Notes: generated by a model from the sequence alone, not told the origin. A stretch of 64,000 nucleotides of DNA from Heterohyrax brucei (GCA_028571685.1 CM053142.1:125976796-126040795), one strand, 5' to 3'; shown: positions 10,870 to 22,092, counted from the stretch's first letter. Program-made: numbers and translations.

Positions 10870-11240
10870 CAGTTTGTTGTACTGTGATACGTGGCTGTGA
10901 TGCTGGAAGCTGTGCCACTGGTATTTCCATTACTAGCAGGTTCACTGATGGTGGACAGGTTTCAGCAGAGCTTCCAGACTAAGACAGAGATAGATAGAAG
11001 AAAGACCTACTGAGCTATTTCTAAAAATTAGCCAGTGTGAAACCTGTGCATCACAGCAGGATGTTGTCCAATATAGTGCTGGAAAATGGGCTGCCTGTGT
11101 TGGAAGACAGTCAAAATACTGTGGCTGCAAAAGTGGGCTCGAGCATACCAGTTATTGTGAAGATGGTTCATGATAGAGCAGAGCTTCATTCTGTTTTACA
11201 TAGAGTGACCGTGAGCTGGAGCCTTTTTCACAGTCATTAA
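10870..11240 (+). mobile_element. Internally deleted RTE derivative (non-autonomous)
   Basis: The RTE 5' region ('gctggaagctgtgccac...cagcagagcttccagactaa') joins directly to the RTE 3' tail ('gggctcgagcataccagttattgtgaagatgg...gttttacatagagtgaccgtgagctgg'), skipping the EN and RT regions. The same 5'-to-3' layout recurs at 50915-51262. The match to the autonomous element comes from comparison with 885-5215 and 16170-17128. Confidence 0.78.
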
Positions 11241-11565
11241 CAATCAGTGGAGACAGGTTTCAATTTAACTTAAGAAAGACCTTTCTTAAAATTCATGCAG
11301 TTTAAAGTCAGCAAGGGTTATCTCAGAGTTAGGCTCTACTTTACTGTAGCTTTGCAAGATTTATCTAGAATGGACTGTTTCTTCCTTAATAGAATAACTC
11401 CAACTCAATTAAATATTCCAAAAAATAAATATTGACATTCTACAGACATGGGAAATTTTTTGGCTCTGATATAACAGACAAGGGTTTAACTTATAAAATC
11501 CATAAACTACTTCAATACTTCAGTGACAAAAATAACAATAATCCAACTTAAAAATGAATCAAGAG
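11241..11565. other. Intronic DNA, nothing recognised
   Basis: AT-rich, no coding frame; ends at the L1 target site. Confidence 0.5.
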
Positions 11566-11773
11566 GTTAAAAATAAAATTAGAAATGAGAGGGGAGTTGT
11601 CACCACAGATGCAACAGAAATCAAAAATTTCATAACAGAATACTATGAAAGACTGTACTCTACAAATTTGAAAACCTAGGGGAAATGGACAAATTCCTTG
11701 ACTCATACCCAAATTATCACAACGTGAAGCAGAACAACTTAATAAATCCGTCACAAAGGAAGAGATTGAAAAT

Positions 11774-13366
11774 GTGATCAAAACACTGCCAACCAAAAAA
11801 AGTCCGGGCCCAGATGGCTTCACTGCAGAATTCTACCAAGCATTTAAAGAACAGTTCTCTCCAATACTACTGAGACTATTTCACAGTATAGAAAGGGATG
11901 GAGTACTCTCAAACTCATTCTATGAAGCCAGCATAACCCTGATACCTAAGCCAGGGAAAGACCCAACAAAGAAGGAGAACTACAGACTGATATCACTCAT
12001 GAACCTAGATGCAAAAATCTTCAACAAAATTCTTGCCAGTAGAATACAACAACATATCAAGAAAATAATCCATCATGACCAAGTGGGATTCATACCAGGG
12101 ATGCAAGGCTGCTTCAACATCAGAAAAACAGTTAATGTGATTAACCACATAAATAACACAAAAGACAAGGATCACCTGATTTTGTCCATTGATGCCAAAA
12201 AGGCATTTGATAAAGTTCAACACCCATTCATGCTAAAAACTCTTAGCAAAATGGACATAGACGGCAAATTCCTCCACACAATCCACACAATAAGGGCCAT
12301 TTATACAAAGCCAATAGCCCACGCCATCTTGAATGGAGAGAGACTGAAAGACTTTCCCTTGAGATCAGGAACTAGACAAGGATGCCTACTCTCACCTCTT
12401 CTATTCAACATTGTGCTGGAAGTTTTGGCCAGAGCAATTAGACAAGACCAAGAAATAAAGGGCATCTGCACTGGCAAAGAGAAAGTTAAAATCTCCCTGT
12501 TTGCAGATGATATGATTGTATATGGAGAGAATCCCAGAGAATCTATAAGTAAACTACTCAAACTGATAGAAGAGTTCAGCAAACTCTCAGGATACAAGAT
12601 AAACATAAATAAATCAGTAGGATTCCTTTATACCAACAATGAGACTGTTAAGGAAGAAATTATCAAATCAATACCATTTACGATAGCCCCTGAGAAGATA
12701 AAGTACCTAGGAGTTAATCTAACCAGAGAAATAACAGACCTTTACAAAGAGAACTACAAGCCCTTACTGCAAGAAACTAAGAGAGACTTAGATAAATGGA
12801 CAAACCTACCCTGCTCATGGATAGGGAGACTTAACATTGTGAAAACGTCTATTTTACCCAAAGCAATCTTTTTATATAATACAATCCCAATACAAGTTCC
12901 AGCATCATTTTTTAATGAGATGGGGAAACAAATCACCAATTTTGTTTGGAAAGGGAAGAAGCCCCAGTTAAGCAAGGTACTACTAAAGAAGAAGAACACA
13001 CTGGGAGGCCTCTCATTACCCTACCTTAGAACATACTACACTGCCACAGTGGTCAAAACAGCCTGGTACTGGTACAAGAACAGACAGATCGATCAATGGA
13101 ACAGAATTGAGACCCCAGAGATGACACCATCTGCCTGTGAACAGTTGATATTCGACAAAGGCCCTAAGACATTAAACTGGGGTAAAAACAGTATCTTCAA
13201 CAAATGGTGCTGGCAAAATTGGATATCCATCTGCAGTAAACTGAATCAAGATCTATATCTTACACCTTATACAAAAACCAACTCCAGCTGGGTAAAAGAC
13301 CTAAATATCAAACCTAAAACCATAAAGCTCATCCAAGAAAAGGTAGGAACAACAATGGAAGTTTGA
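11774..13366 (+). pseudogene. L1 ORF2p, reverse-transcriptase region (530-codon open frame)
   Basis: Open from [15 protein letters not shown] to a stop at 13366. Reverse-transcriptase motifs are present in order: 'SIDAKKAFD' (residues about 138-146, motif A aspartate), '[14 protein letters not shown]' (about 199-212), and catalytic FADD (about 243-246, codons near 12500-12511). ORF2p nicks DNA and reverse-transcribes L1 RNA at the nick; this copy lacks the endonuclease. The start codon is only an internal Met. The matching (-) L1 copy reads on past the position of this stop, so a frame break lies near 13360. Confidence 0.93.
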
Positions 13367-13625
13367 ATACACAATATGGACAGACTCCAAAATCTGTCAA
13401 AGAAACCACAGTCAACAGAAAACAGATAAATGGGAACTATTAAGAATCAAACACTTTTGCTCATCCAAAGACTTTATTAATAGAATTAAAAGAACACCCA
13501 CAGAATGGGAAAAAATATTTGGCAACTCTATGTCAGACTGACGCCTGATCTTCATAATCTATGAGATACTACAAAATATCACTAAGAAGAAGACATATCA
13601 TCCAATTAAGCGATGGGCAAAGGAG

Positions 13626-14330
13626 ATGGACAGACATTTCACTAAAGAGGAGACCCAGGCAGCGAAAAAACACATGCAGACATGTTCACGATCTTTAGTT
13701 ATTAAAAAAATTCAAATCAAGATGACAATGAGATACCGTCTCACCCCAACAAGATTGGCCATGATCCAGAAAACACAAAGCAACAAATGCTGGAGAGGCT
13801 GTGGAGAAAGTGGAACCCTCCTACACTGTTGGTGGGGCTGCAAAATGGTCCAGCCTCTTTGGAAAGCAATCTGGTGCTTCCTTAAAAAAATGGATATCGA
13901 TATACCATTTGACCCAGTAATTCCACTACTTGGAATATATCCTGCGGAATCCAGGCCTTTCACACCAACGGACACATGCACCAGAATGTTTATCACAGCA
14001 CAGTCCACGATAGCAAAAAGATGGAATCAACCCAGATGCCCAACAACAGAAGAATGGATAGGTAAACTATGGTACATATACTCAATGGAGCACTACGCAA
14101 TGATAAAGAATAACAATAATTCCAGGAAACATCTCATAACCTGGTTTCAACTGGAAGACATTATGTTGAGGGAAAGTAGTCAGCAACAAAAGAACAAATA
14201 TTATATGAGACCTGTACGAGAAGATCTCAAAAACAGACTTGTATATAGGAGAAAAGACTCTTTGATAGCTGCAAAGGAGGGGAGGGAGGGAAGGAGGGAG
14301 GGGGCGGGGTTTAGATTAGATAGTTGCTAG
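13626..14330 (+). pseudogene. L1 ORF2p C-terminal region
   Basis: Continues ORF2 after frame breaks: 'MDRHFTKEETQAAKKH', then the Cys/His motif C-x3-C-x7-H-x4-C ('CWRGCGESGTLLHCWWGC'), then 'GIYPAESRPFTPTDTCTRMF'. The last residues ('EGREGRREGAGF') are encoded by the G-rich polypurine tract, which other annotators might place in the 3' UTR. Confidence 0.92.
14277..14309 (+). other. G-rich polypurine tract (G-quadruplex candidate) of L1
   Basis: More than four runs of three or more G in 33 bases on the L1 sense strand. Equivalent C-rich tracts occur in the (-) L1 copies at 2334-2365, 23783-23814 and 55361-55395. Confidence 0.8.
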
Positions 14331-15451
14331 AAATCTGGTTGCGAGAAATCGGTGATAGCACACATTAGAAACAAGAACAACACTAAGTGGACTTCAGCAT
14401 AACTTGAGTACTCCTTCCATCTTAACCCAATATTGCTAGGACAGAGTAGCTGGGGCAGAGGGGAGGGGACCATGCTCTTAGGTGAAATTGAGGCCAATTG
14501 GCACAACTAGCGTTTTGCTAAGAGGGCTCTCTGCACCCCACATTGGTGAGTGGCATCTGGGGTCTTAAAAGCCACCAAACTGCCATCCGAGGACACAGCA
14601 AATGGTCCCAACTCAGCAGGAACGGATGCTCACCGAGGACCAAAATGACATGGGGTAAAGACAACCTAGAAGACAGAGAGACCCACATGAGTGGATGCCT
14701 ACATCGACTTAGGACCAGAAGAACCGGATGGTGCCCAGCCACCACCAATGATAGCCACGATGGAGCTCACTAGGCTGAGTCTTACTGGCAAGACAAGAAT
14801 AAAAAGGGGTGCATGCTGAGATCTCCACTAAAATACCTCAATTGATGGTCCAGCGGTTTCAGGGTTCACCTGAGAGCTTGGCCCCTGGCCCTGATGCTGC
14901 CCTTGCCCATAAATCATAACGAAGGTCCACTCTTTGGACACGAGTGGATTGGACTTGGCAATGCGAGGGATCATATATTGGATGCACTTTATGGTTCTGT
15001 ACATCTATAGGATAGCATCCTGCTGACCTCTGGCTGGAGGAAGGAGAGTGGGTGGAGAGGATGGGAAAGGAGGCTCTTGGCGGATGAGACTTGTATGGAA
15101 CAGAGAGAAATAATGTGCTGTCACCAGACAGGGAGAGCAGTGGAAGCTGCTTATAGGTGGGCATGGAAATTTATATGGGAATGTACATTTTCAGTCAGTT
15201 ATATTAAATTAAAAAAAAAAGTTAAAAATACTGAAATAATCTAACCTTAGATATATCTTAATGGCATATGTTTTGTGTATGTGTGTATGTGAATGTGTGT
15301 TTTATTGTTGTTTTATCATCCACATGTAGGCTGTCATTCCATGTACATTAGCTCACTTGCCGGAAGTATTTCTAAATTTCTCTGGTTATGTGCAGAGATC
15401 CAAGTTCTTGATGAAAAGGACACTTTCTCCAGGACAATTTTCCTATTCCTT

Positions 15452-15650
15452 AGGATCCCTGGTAGTACAGTGGTAAAGCGCTCAGCTACTAAACAAAAGA
15501 TTGGCATCTGGAACCCACCAAGCTGTTTCAAGGGAGAGAGATCTACCACCTGCTCCCATGAGTATTACAGCCTAGAAAACCCTATGGGGAAGTCATCACA
15601 CAGCGATGTTAGGATTTTCAGTGTCACCTAAAGTGACCACAGGGCTTTTT
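15452..15650 (+). repeat. AfroSINE (long form)
   Basis: 'ggatccctggtagtacagtggtaaagcg', 'ctaaacaaaagattggcatc', 'attacagcctagaaaaccctatgggg'. Tail degraded. Confidence 0.83.
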
Positions 15651-16165
15651 TGCACTTACATTCCTTATTGGTTCTGTCAGTTGATCAGTTGTGGTTCTGA
15701 CATGGTGCTATTAGGCTAAATGTGGTTCTTTAAGGGAAGTTTAGGATTTATTTGTATTAACTCCTTGAAGATCACTTTATCAGAAATTTTGGGTTTGATC
15801 CAGGTATTGTGTTAAAAATAGAGCTTTTCTTGGCTTAAATTATTTGCAAAAGCACAAATCATACTGGATTGAAATTGTTTTGCTCGCCATTTTGTCTCTC
15901 ACTAAACTGTTAAGTACTTTTCTGTCTGTGGCACACAGGGACACTCAGTAAAAGGTGGTAGAAGAGTAATTGAATGCATCAGTTAGTCAATAAATACATG
16001 AACTTTATCATTTTCTCAAAGAATCTTTGTCTTTTACCTGCAAATTCAGTGGATGACGTATAAATGAACAAATCTACTTAGTGATTTATTTATATAAATA
16101 GTCCCTGGATTTTTCTTACTACAGTGCTATTCAGACTACGATCATGGGTTTTCTACTTAAGGTGG
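15651..16165. other. Intronic DNA, nothing recognised
   Basis: AT-rich, no coding frame and no repeat I can name. Confidence 0.45.
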
Positions 16166-16169
16166 TCTA

Positions 16170-17130
16170 GTTCATTCAAAAGTAGCTGCAACAGTGTATT
16201 GACAGGAAACTGCCAGAAATTCAAGCCAGATTGAGAATAGGACATGAAACCAGGGATTTCATTACTCATGTCAGATGAATCTTGGCTGAAAGCAGACAAT
16301 ACCGGAAAGATGTTTATTTGTGTTTCGTTGACTATGCAAAGGCATTCAACTGTGTTGATCATACCCAATTATGGATAATATTGTAGTCAATGGGAATTCC
16401 AGAACACTTAACAGTGTTCATGAAGAATCTGTATATGGTTCAAGAGGCAGCTGTATGAACAGAACAAGGGGACACTGCATGATTTAAAGTCAGGAAAGGT
16501 GTGCATCAGGGTTATATCCTTTCACCATACCTTTTCATCCTGTATGCTGAGCAAATAATCTGAGAGCCTGTACTATATGAAGAAGAATGAGGCATCAGGA
16601 TCGGAGGAAAACTTATTAACAGCCTGTGTTACGCGGATGACAACAACCCTGCTTGCTGGAAGCTAAGAGGATTTGAAACACTTACCAATCAAGATCAAAG
16701 ACCACAACCTTCACTATGGATTGCACCGTGAATAAGGAAGGCAGAAGAATAATTGATGTCTTTGAATTGTGGTGTTAGAGAAGAGTATTAAATGTACCAT
16801 GGACTGCCAAAAGAATAAAGAGATTTGTTCTGGGAGAAGTACAACCAGAGTACTCCTTGGAAGCACAGATAGCAAGACTGCTCCTAACATAGTTTGGATA
16901 TGTTGTCGGGAAGGATCAGTCCCTGGAGAAGGACATCGCACTTGGTAGAGCAGAGGGTCAGTAAAAAAAGAAGATCCTCAACAGGATCGTTTGATAGAGT
17001 GGCTACGACAGTGGGCTTAAGCATAAAAATGATTGTGGGCATTGCAAAGGACCAGGCAGTGTATCGTTCTGTTGTGCATGGGGTCGCTATGAGTTGGAAC
17101 CAACTCAGCAGCACCTAACAACAACAGCAG
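16170..17130 (+). mobile_element. RTE/BovB-type LINE, 5'-truncated
   Basis: Starts in the reverse transcriptase: 'VCFVDYAKAFNCVDHT' is encoded near 16317-16364, followed by 'ggtgtgcatcagggttatatcctttcacc' (RKGVxQG.ILSPY). An internal stretch is lost around 16735. It ends with the RTE 3' tail 'gggtcgctatgagttggaac' and caacaacagcag at 17130. Broken frames. Confidence 0.9.
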
Positions 17131-18200
17131 TTCATTCACCACAGAGTATACTTCTAACCTCAGCCAGCTGTGCTACAGATACTGGCTTGTGCTTTCGGAC
17201 ACTGTGTAATTTACACCTCTGCACAATCATGCTTGTGCAAGAAAGGAAAGTCAGGGAGCCTTACTAATAAATTAATAGATTCAGCAGTAGGTGATAAAGG
17301 AAGACATGTTATTATTATAACACTAAAAAAGTGTTAATAAAGCTGAGTTACTAAATTTCTGTATAGTTCAAAATAATGAGCAAAGATTTATAAATATATT
17401 TGTGATGTTTTTCAGTTAATTGTAATGTAATTGGACCCACAGGTTTGTAACTCATCCTAATTTTAAATAGGTAGACTTGTTTACATTATCTACTGAGCTT
17501 ACTTCTGTCATTATTCATTTAGTGACATTGAAAAGGTGTTTCCAATTTACCAACATTTTGAGTAGGCAAATAACCCTAGCTTTAAAAATTATGTTTCTTG
17601 AAGACTAGAGAAATGAAAGATGAAAATGAAAACAGTTGTCTCATCTACTTTATTTTTTTGTAGAATTTTAAATCTCAGTCTGACATTACTTTATCTGACC
17701 AAGTGTTAAACCTGAGGGGTTATAGGTGACTTTCATCTTTCAGAGGCTGAACATGGCAACATCAGAACTTTTTTATGTGGGTGCAGAATGCTACATTTGC
17801 CTAGCATTCACAGTAGTAAATATTGTATGACACGTACATGGATATTTCTCCTTAAGTTTTGACTTGTTACAGCATGAAACTCTGGTTCCCCTATGTCTGG
17901 GATTCTTTTTTAATTTTCCAATTTTTCTAAAGGAATGTTGTCTAAAAGAATGATGATAATTTTTCCCCTAGTGAATGTAGTAGACAAGGAGGCTAATTTC
18001 ATGCCCTGATATTTAATTGTGATTTTAATAAATATGAAACCATGTCCCTTGATAGAAGGAAAGTATATGGAAACTACACTGTAAGTATTACTCACAAGCT
18101 TGGTTCAGGCCAACTTAAGCACAACCCAGTGTTTTCCTCCGGACACCTTGGAGGATTATGTTGCCTCTGTCTTCAGAGTTTATGTGAATTGTGGGAATCT
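17131..18200. other. Intronic DNA, nothing recognised
   Basis: About 1.07 kb without a recognisable repeat or long frame. AT-rich. Confidence 0.45.
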
Positions 18201-18214
18201 ATTATAAAGGCAGA

Positions 18215-18360
18215 AACCCTGGTGGTGTAATGGCTAAGTGCTATGGCTGCTAACCAAAAGGCAGGTAGTTTGATCCACCAGGTGCTCTTTGGAAACTCTA
18301 TGGGACAGTTCTACCTAGTCCTGTAAAGTCATAATGAGTCAGCAGCAATGGGCTTGGTTT
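18215..18360 (+). repeat. AfroSINE, first of a head-to-tail trio
   Basis: 'aaccctggtggtgtaatggctaag' through 'cataatgagtcagcagcaatggg'. Preceded by the target sequence attataaaggcaga (18201-18214). Confidence 0.93.
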
Positions 18361-18374
18361 ATTCTAAAGGCAGA

Positions 18375-18524
18375 AACCATGGCATAGTGGTTTAAGAGTT
18401 CAGCTGCTAATCAGATGATTAGTAGTTTGAATCTACCAAGTGTACTTCGGAAACCCTAGAGATAGTTCTTCTGTGTTTCCGCAGGGTCGCTGTGAGTCAG
18501 AATGAACTCTGGCATCAAGTTTTT
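18375..18524 (+). repeat. AfroSINE, second of the trio
   Basis: 'aaccatggcatagtggtttaag' through 'gggtcgctgtgagtcagaat'. Preceded by attctaaaggcaga at 18361-18374, one base different from the first target copy. Confidence 0.93.
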
Positions 18525-18538
18525 ATTATAAAGGCAGA

Positions 18539-18750
18539 GTCCTTGAGTGATGTGAGTGGTTAATGTCCACAGCTGCTAACCAAAAAGTTGACAGTTTGAG
18601 TCCACCCAGAGGCGCTTTGGGAGAAAGGGCTGGCGTTCCATTTACTTCTGAAAAAAATCAGCCTTTGAAAACTCTGTAGAGCACAGTTCTACTCTGACAT
18701 GTGTGAGGTCACCGTTAATCAGAGTTGACTCAGCAGCAACCTTCTCTTAA
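18539..18750 (+). repeat. AfroSINE (long form), third of the trio
   Basis: Preceded by attataaaggcaga at 18525-18538, identical to the first target copy. Followed by a related ttatataaacaga near 18758-18770. Includes the longer body with 'gggagaaagggctggcg'. Confidence 0.9.
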
Positions 18751-18770
18751 ATTATTGTTATATAAACAGA

Positions 18771-19093
18771 TGAACACTAGCTTTGGAAATTGAAAGTACA
18801 CTCACTGTAAAAGTATGAGCTGGCCCTTTTAGCTAGAATTTACATCCAAAACTCACCAAGCGTAAGACACTAAAATCATGTGAAACCCTCTCATTAAATA
18901 TTTAATCTGATTTTCTTTTTTCTCACTTGCTTCTACTCTGACTCAACATAAGGTCACGCTTCTTTGACTGGTTATCACAGTAAGTTTACTTTAAAAAATA
19001 CCTCTGTGAGAGGCTAGAGGCCCTCTGAATTGGTCATTTAATCCAACCACATAGATCACTTGATTGATTGCTCACATATGATATGTTAATTAT
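18771..19093. other. Intronic DNA, nothing recognised
   Basis: Short unique interval between SINEs and an LTR. Confidence 0.45.
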
Positions 19094-19594
19094 TGTTTTA
19101 GTCAGCTAGGGCTGCTCTAACAGAAATACCATAGAGTGGATGGCTTTAACAAAGAAATATTTATTCTTACACAGTCCGGTAGGTTGCAAGTCCATATTCA
19201 GGGTGTCCACTCCAGGGAAAGACTTTCCCCTTGTCGGCTCTGGAGGAAAGTCCGGTATTGCATCAGTCTTTGTCCAGGGAGCATCCTCACGCAAGAACCT
19301 CTGGTCTGAAGGATGCGCTCTGCTCCCGGTGCTGCTTGCTTGATGGTAGCGAGGTTCTCAAATTGTCCTTTGTTTCTTTTCCTTTTATTCCTTGCAAGCT
19401 AAAAGCATTAAGGGTGGGACAAGCCACACTCCAGGGAAACTCCCTCTACAGTGGGAATTTGCAGCCCCACCCTAATTCTTTAACATACAGGTTAGAAAAA
19501 CCACACAATGGAGGACAGTCCCAAGATACTGGGAACCATATCCCAGCCACGTGGCTGCACACATTTTTGGGGGGACACAATTCCAACCATGACA
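19094..19594 (-). mobile_element. MaLR-like solo LTR with perfect 5-bp target duplication
   Basis: Plus-strand ends tgttttagtcag and ccaaccatgaca are complements of TGTCATGG... and ...CTGACTAAAACA. ATTAT occurs immediately on both sides (19089-19093 and 19595-19599). Same family as the LTR at 50014-50538. No internal region, so a solo LTR. Confidence 0.88.
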
Positions 19595-19852
19595 ATTATG
19601 TTCTTGTTTTAACTTTCTGGCAGGTTCCTGGAAGCAGGCCTGCAGCCCTCCAAGAATAGGGATCTTGGGCAGGGCCCACCTAGTGTAGCACTTACTACAG
19701 TGCTTCTTATGGACTAACTGTGTTGGCATGGCTGACTTCTCCATGAGATTGCAAGCTCTGCAGGGCTGGAGCCAGGACTTAGCTGTTCATTCTATTCATA
19801 CAACAAACATATATCCAGCACCTGTGATATACCAGGTACCACACTTAAGCAG

Positions 19853-20012
19853 TTAACCAGTTGCCAATTGCAGCCTCATGTATTTCAAAGTAGAGCTATG
19901 TTCCATACTGTTTCCATGGCTGTGGACTTTCAGAAGCAGATCATCAGGGCTTTCTTTCCAGGTGCCTCTGGGTGGCTTTGTACTGCCAATATTTCTGTTA
20001 GTAATTGAGCAC
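19853..20012 (-). repeat. AfroSINE, older variant
   Basis: 'accagttgccaattgcagcc', 'tttccatggctgtggactttcagaagcagatcatcagggctttc', 'gtgcctctgggtggctttgtactgcc'. Strongly diverged. Confidence 0.65.
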
Positions 20013-20059
20013 TTAACTTGGAGTGCTACCCAGAGACTCAGGAACTAAATTAACCCATC

Positions 20060-20206
20060 TCAGTAAAGTTGATTCCCATTCATAGAGACCCTTAAGGACA
20101 GTGAAGAAATGCCCCATAGAGTTTCCTAGGAGTGGCTGGTGGATTTGAACTGCCAATGTTTTGGTTAGCAGCTGAGCTGTAACCACTGTGTCACCACATC
20201 TCCCAG
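20060..20206 (-). repeat. AfroSINE
   Basis: 'aaagttgattcccattcatagagaccc' through 'tttggttagcagctgagctgtaaccactgtgtcacca'. Confidence 0.88.
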
Positions 20207-20299
20207 GTACCAAACAAGACCGTAAGAATGCATAGGTGATTAGGATGAGTCTCTGCTCTCAGAAAAACTCTGCCATCAAGGAGAGAAAGAAATGTGACA

Positions 20300-20680
20300 A
20301 GTATTATAATAATGGATAGCATCAACTTAACACTCACTGTGTGCCAGTTTTTGTGTTAAGTGTTTAATGAGGATCATCCCAATAGACGCTGTGAGGTGTG
20401 GACTATTGACCTTTCCATTTGCTGTTTGAGAAAACTGAACCCATTATTCATTGCCACGGAATTGATTCTGACTCACAGCAACCCACAAAGACCTGTAAGA
20501 TTTCCAGGAAGTGGCTAGTGGATTTAAACTGCCCATCTTTTGGTAAGCAGCTGAGCTCTTTAACCACTGTACCTTGTGCATAGACTATAACAAGTAAAAG
20601 CAAAATTTGAACACAGGCAATTCAATTTTATGGAGTTTGAACTTTTAACTACTAAATTACACAGCCTAGGGGTTGTGATA
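20300..20680 (+). repeat. MIR, split by an AfroSINE
   Basis: 'cactcactgtgtgccag', 'cccaatagacgctgtgaggtg' and 'tgtttgagaaaactgaa' follow the MIR core. After the SINE the MIR 3' part resumes ('caaaatttgaacacaggcaattc'). Confidence 0.72.
20437..20575 (-). repeat. AfroSINE inside the MIR
   Basis: 'cattgccacggaattgattctgactcacagcaaccc' through 'tttaaccactgtacc'. Confidence 0.88.
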
Positions 20681-21534
20681 AAGGAATGTATTACCAATTC
20701 ACAAAGAAAAGAGGGCCTGATTTTTTTTTCTTTGCTGAATGAGGCAGAGAGAAAAGGAAAGGCTCTTAGAGAAGGAACTAAGAATATATAGGATTCTACT
20801 AGGCAAAGGCAAATTATGTGAGTTCAGGCATGGGAGAAGCACAGAGATGTGAAAACAAGACACCCAAGTTAGCAGTTCATGACCGGCCCTAAGAATGCAG
20901 TCTGAGAGCTGTTGAAGAGGAAGTAGACTAGTTAGGTGGGGGAAGTTAAGAAATTTGAACTGTGTCCTGAAAAGTACAGCAAGCCTTAAAAGGGTTTTAA
21001 TTAGAAGGATATAATTACATCTTCATTTTAAGGAAAAGAAAAACAGTGTAATGACAGTGCAGAAAATGGGTCAGCCGAAATAGATAGAGCTAGTGATTTC
21101 TTTAAGGAGAGAAAGGAAGTCTTGGATGAACACCAGATTTCTGGCTCAGGTGTCACTATTGTCCTGGAAGCAGTATAAATTCATTATAATCTTTTTAGAA
21201 GATTATCCTTCCTTGTGTCATTGAAAACATAATGGGAAAAGTTGAAAACAACACAGAGTAATGGTTAGTATACTATAGTACATTCACTGAGTAATTAGTA
21301 TGAATCGGTAATAAATGGTTCTGAAAAATTTATGGAGGTTGTTATAGTGGTTAAAAAAGCAAAATAAAGCAAAAACAAACTTGAAGAAAATGCTTCAAAT
21401 CATAATAACTCTGTCTTCTGTTTTCTTTTTTTAATGTGCTTGATTCATTTTGCTATGAAAAAAAGGAAAAACAGTAGAAATACCTATTTTGGAGTCATTT
21501 TTGAGGCATATGAAACATCAAAGTACTAAAAGAT
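20681..21534. other. Intronic DNA, nothing recognised
   Basis: AT-rich, no coding frame. Confidence 0.45.
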
Positions 21535-21592
21535 AGTAAACAATTGGAAATAGATGTACACATAGTAAACAATTGGAAATAGATGTACACAT
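21535..21592 (+). repeat. 29-bp perfect tandem duplication
   Basis: Units 21535-21563 and 21564-21592 are identical, beginning agtaaacaattggaaatag. Confidence 0.97.
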
Positions 21593-21695
21593 TGAAGACA
21601 TTCATTAAGTGTTTGAAGTCCTGACTCCTTTTCTTGGGTCAAAATTTCAGAATCTAACCAAAATATACTAGAGGTTTACCATCATTAGAGCTTGT

Positions 21696-21800
21696 ATGTT
21701 GTTGTTTCATGCTTGTGAGTCAATTCCAACTCATGACAACCCCATGTGTTACAGCATGAAACTGCTGCACAGCTTTTTCTGGGCTGTAATTTTTTCTCTC
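21696..21800 (-). repeat. AfroSINE/RTE tail fragment
   Basis: 'gttgttgtttcatgcttgtgagtcaattccaactcatgacaacccc' is the complement of the shared SINE/RTE 3' tail; 'ttttctgggctgtaat' follows. Confidence 0.65.
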
Positions 21801-21807
21801 TCTTGGT

Positions 21808-22092
21808 AGAAGGATAGCTAGACCACTCATTGGAAGCAAGGATGGCAAGACTTCATCCCATAGATTTTGGACATGCTGCCAGGTGGTATCAGTCCCTAGA
21901 GAAGGACATCATGCTTGGTAAAGTATGAGGGTGAACAACAAAGAGAAAAACTTTCAACCTGACACAGTGGCTGCAGCAGTGGGCTGAAGTCAAACAATGA
22001 TTGTGAGGATGATGCAATATCAAGCAGTGTTTTGTTGTGTTGTACAGTGCCACTAATGAGTCAGAAACAACTCAACAGTGCCAAACAACAAC
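21808..22092 (+). mobile_element. RTE LINE 3' end
   Basis: 'ggaagcaaggatggcaagac...cagtccctagagaaggacatcatgcttgg...gtggctgcagcagtgggctg' through 'gagtcagaaacaactcaacagtgcc' and caaacaacaacag. Corresponds to 16840-17130. Confidence 0.88.

Larger units (their letters stand above)
11576..15220 (+). mobile_element. 5'-truncated L1 with exact target duplication
   Basis: About 3.6 kb: from just upstream of the reverse transcriptase of ORF2 through the 3' UTR to a poly(A) at 15211-15220. The 10-bp GTTAAAAATA at 11566-11575 is repeated exactly at 15221-15230. The endonuclease domain, ORF1 and 5' UTR are absent. One of the better-preserved L1s in the window. Confidence 0.95.

Noticed and set aside
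11774..13366. 530-codon open frame as a host gene
   Set aside because: It carries LINE-1 reverse-transcriptase motifs, lies between L1 target duplications and ends in an L1 3' UTR.
18215..18750. tRNA genes
   Set aside because: tRNA-like segments here belong to AfroSINEs with degenerate cloverleafs; no intact tRNA seen.
18201..18770. CRISPR-like array
   Set aside because: Three SINEs with target duplications; units are 150-210 bp and diverged, in mammalian intron.
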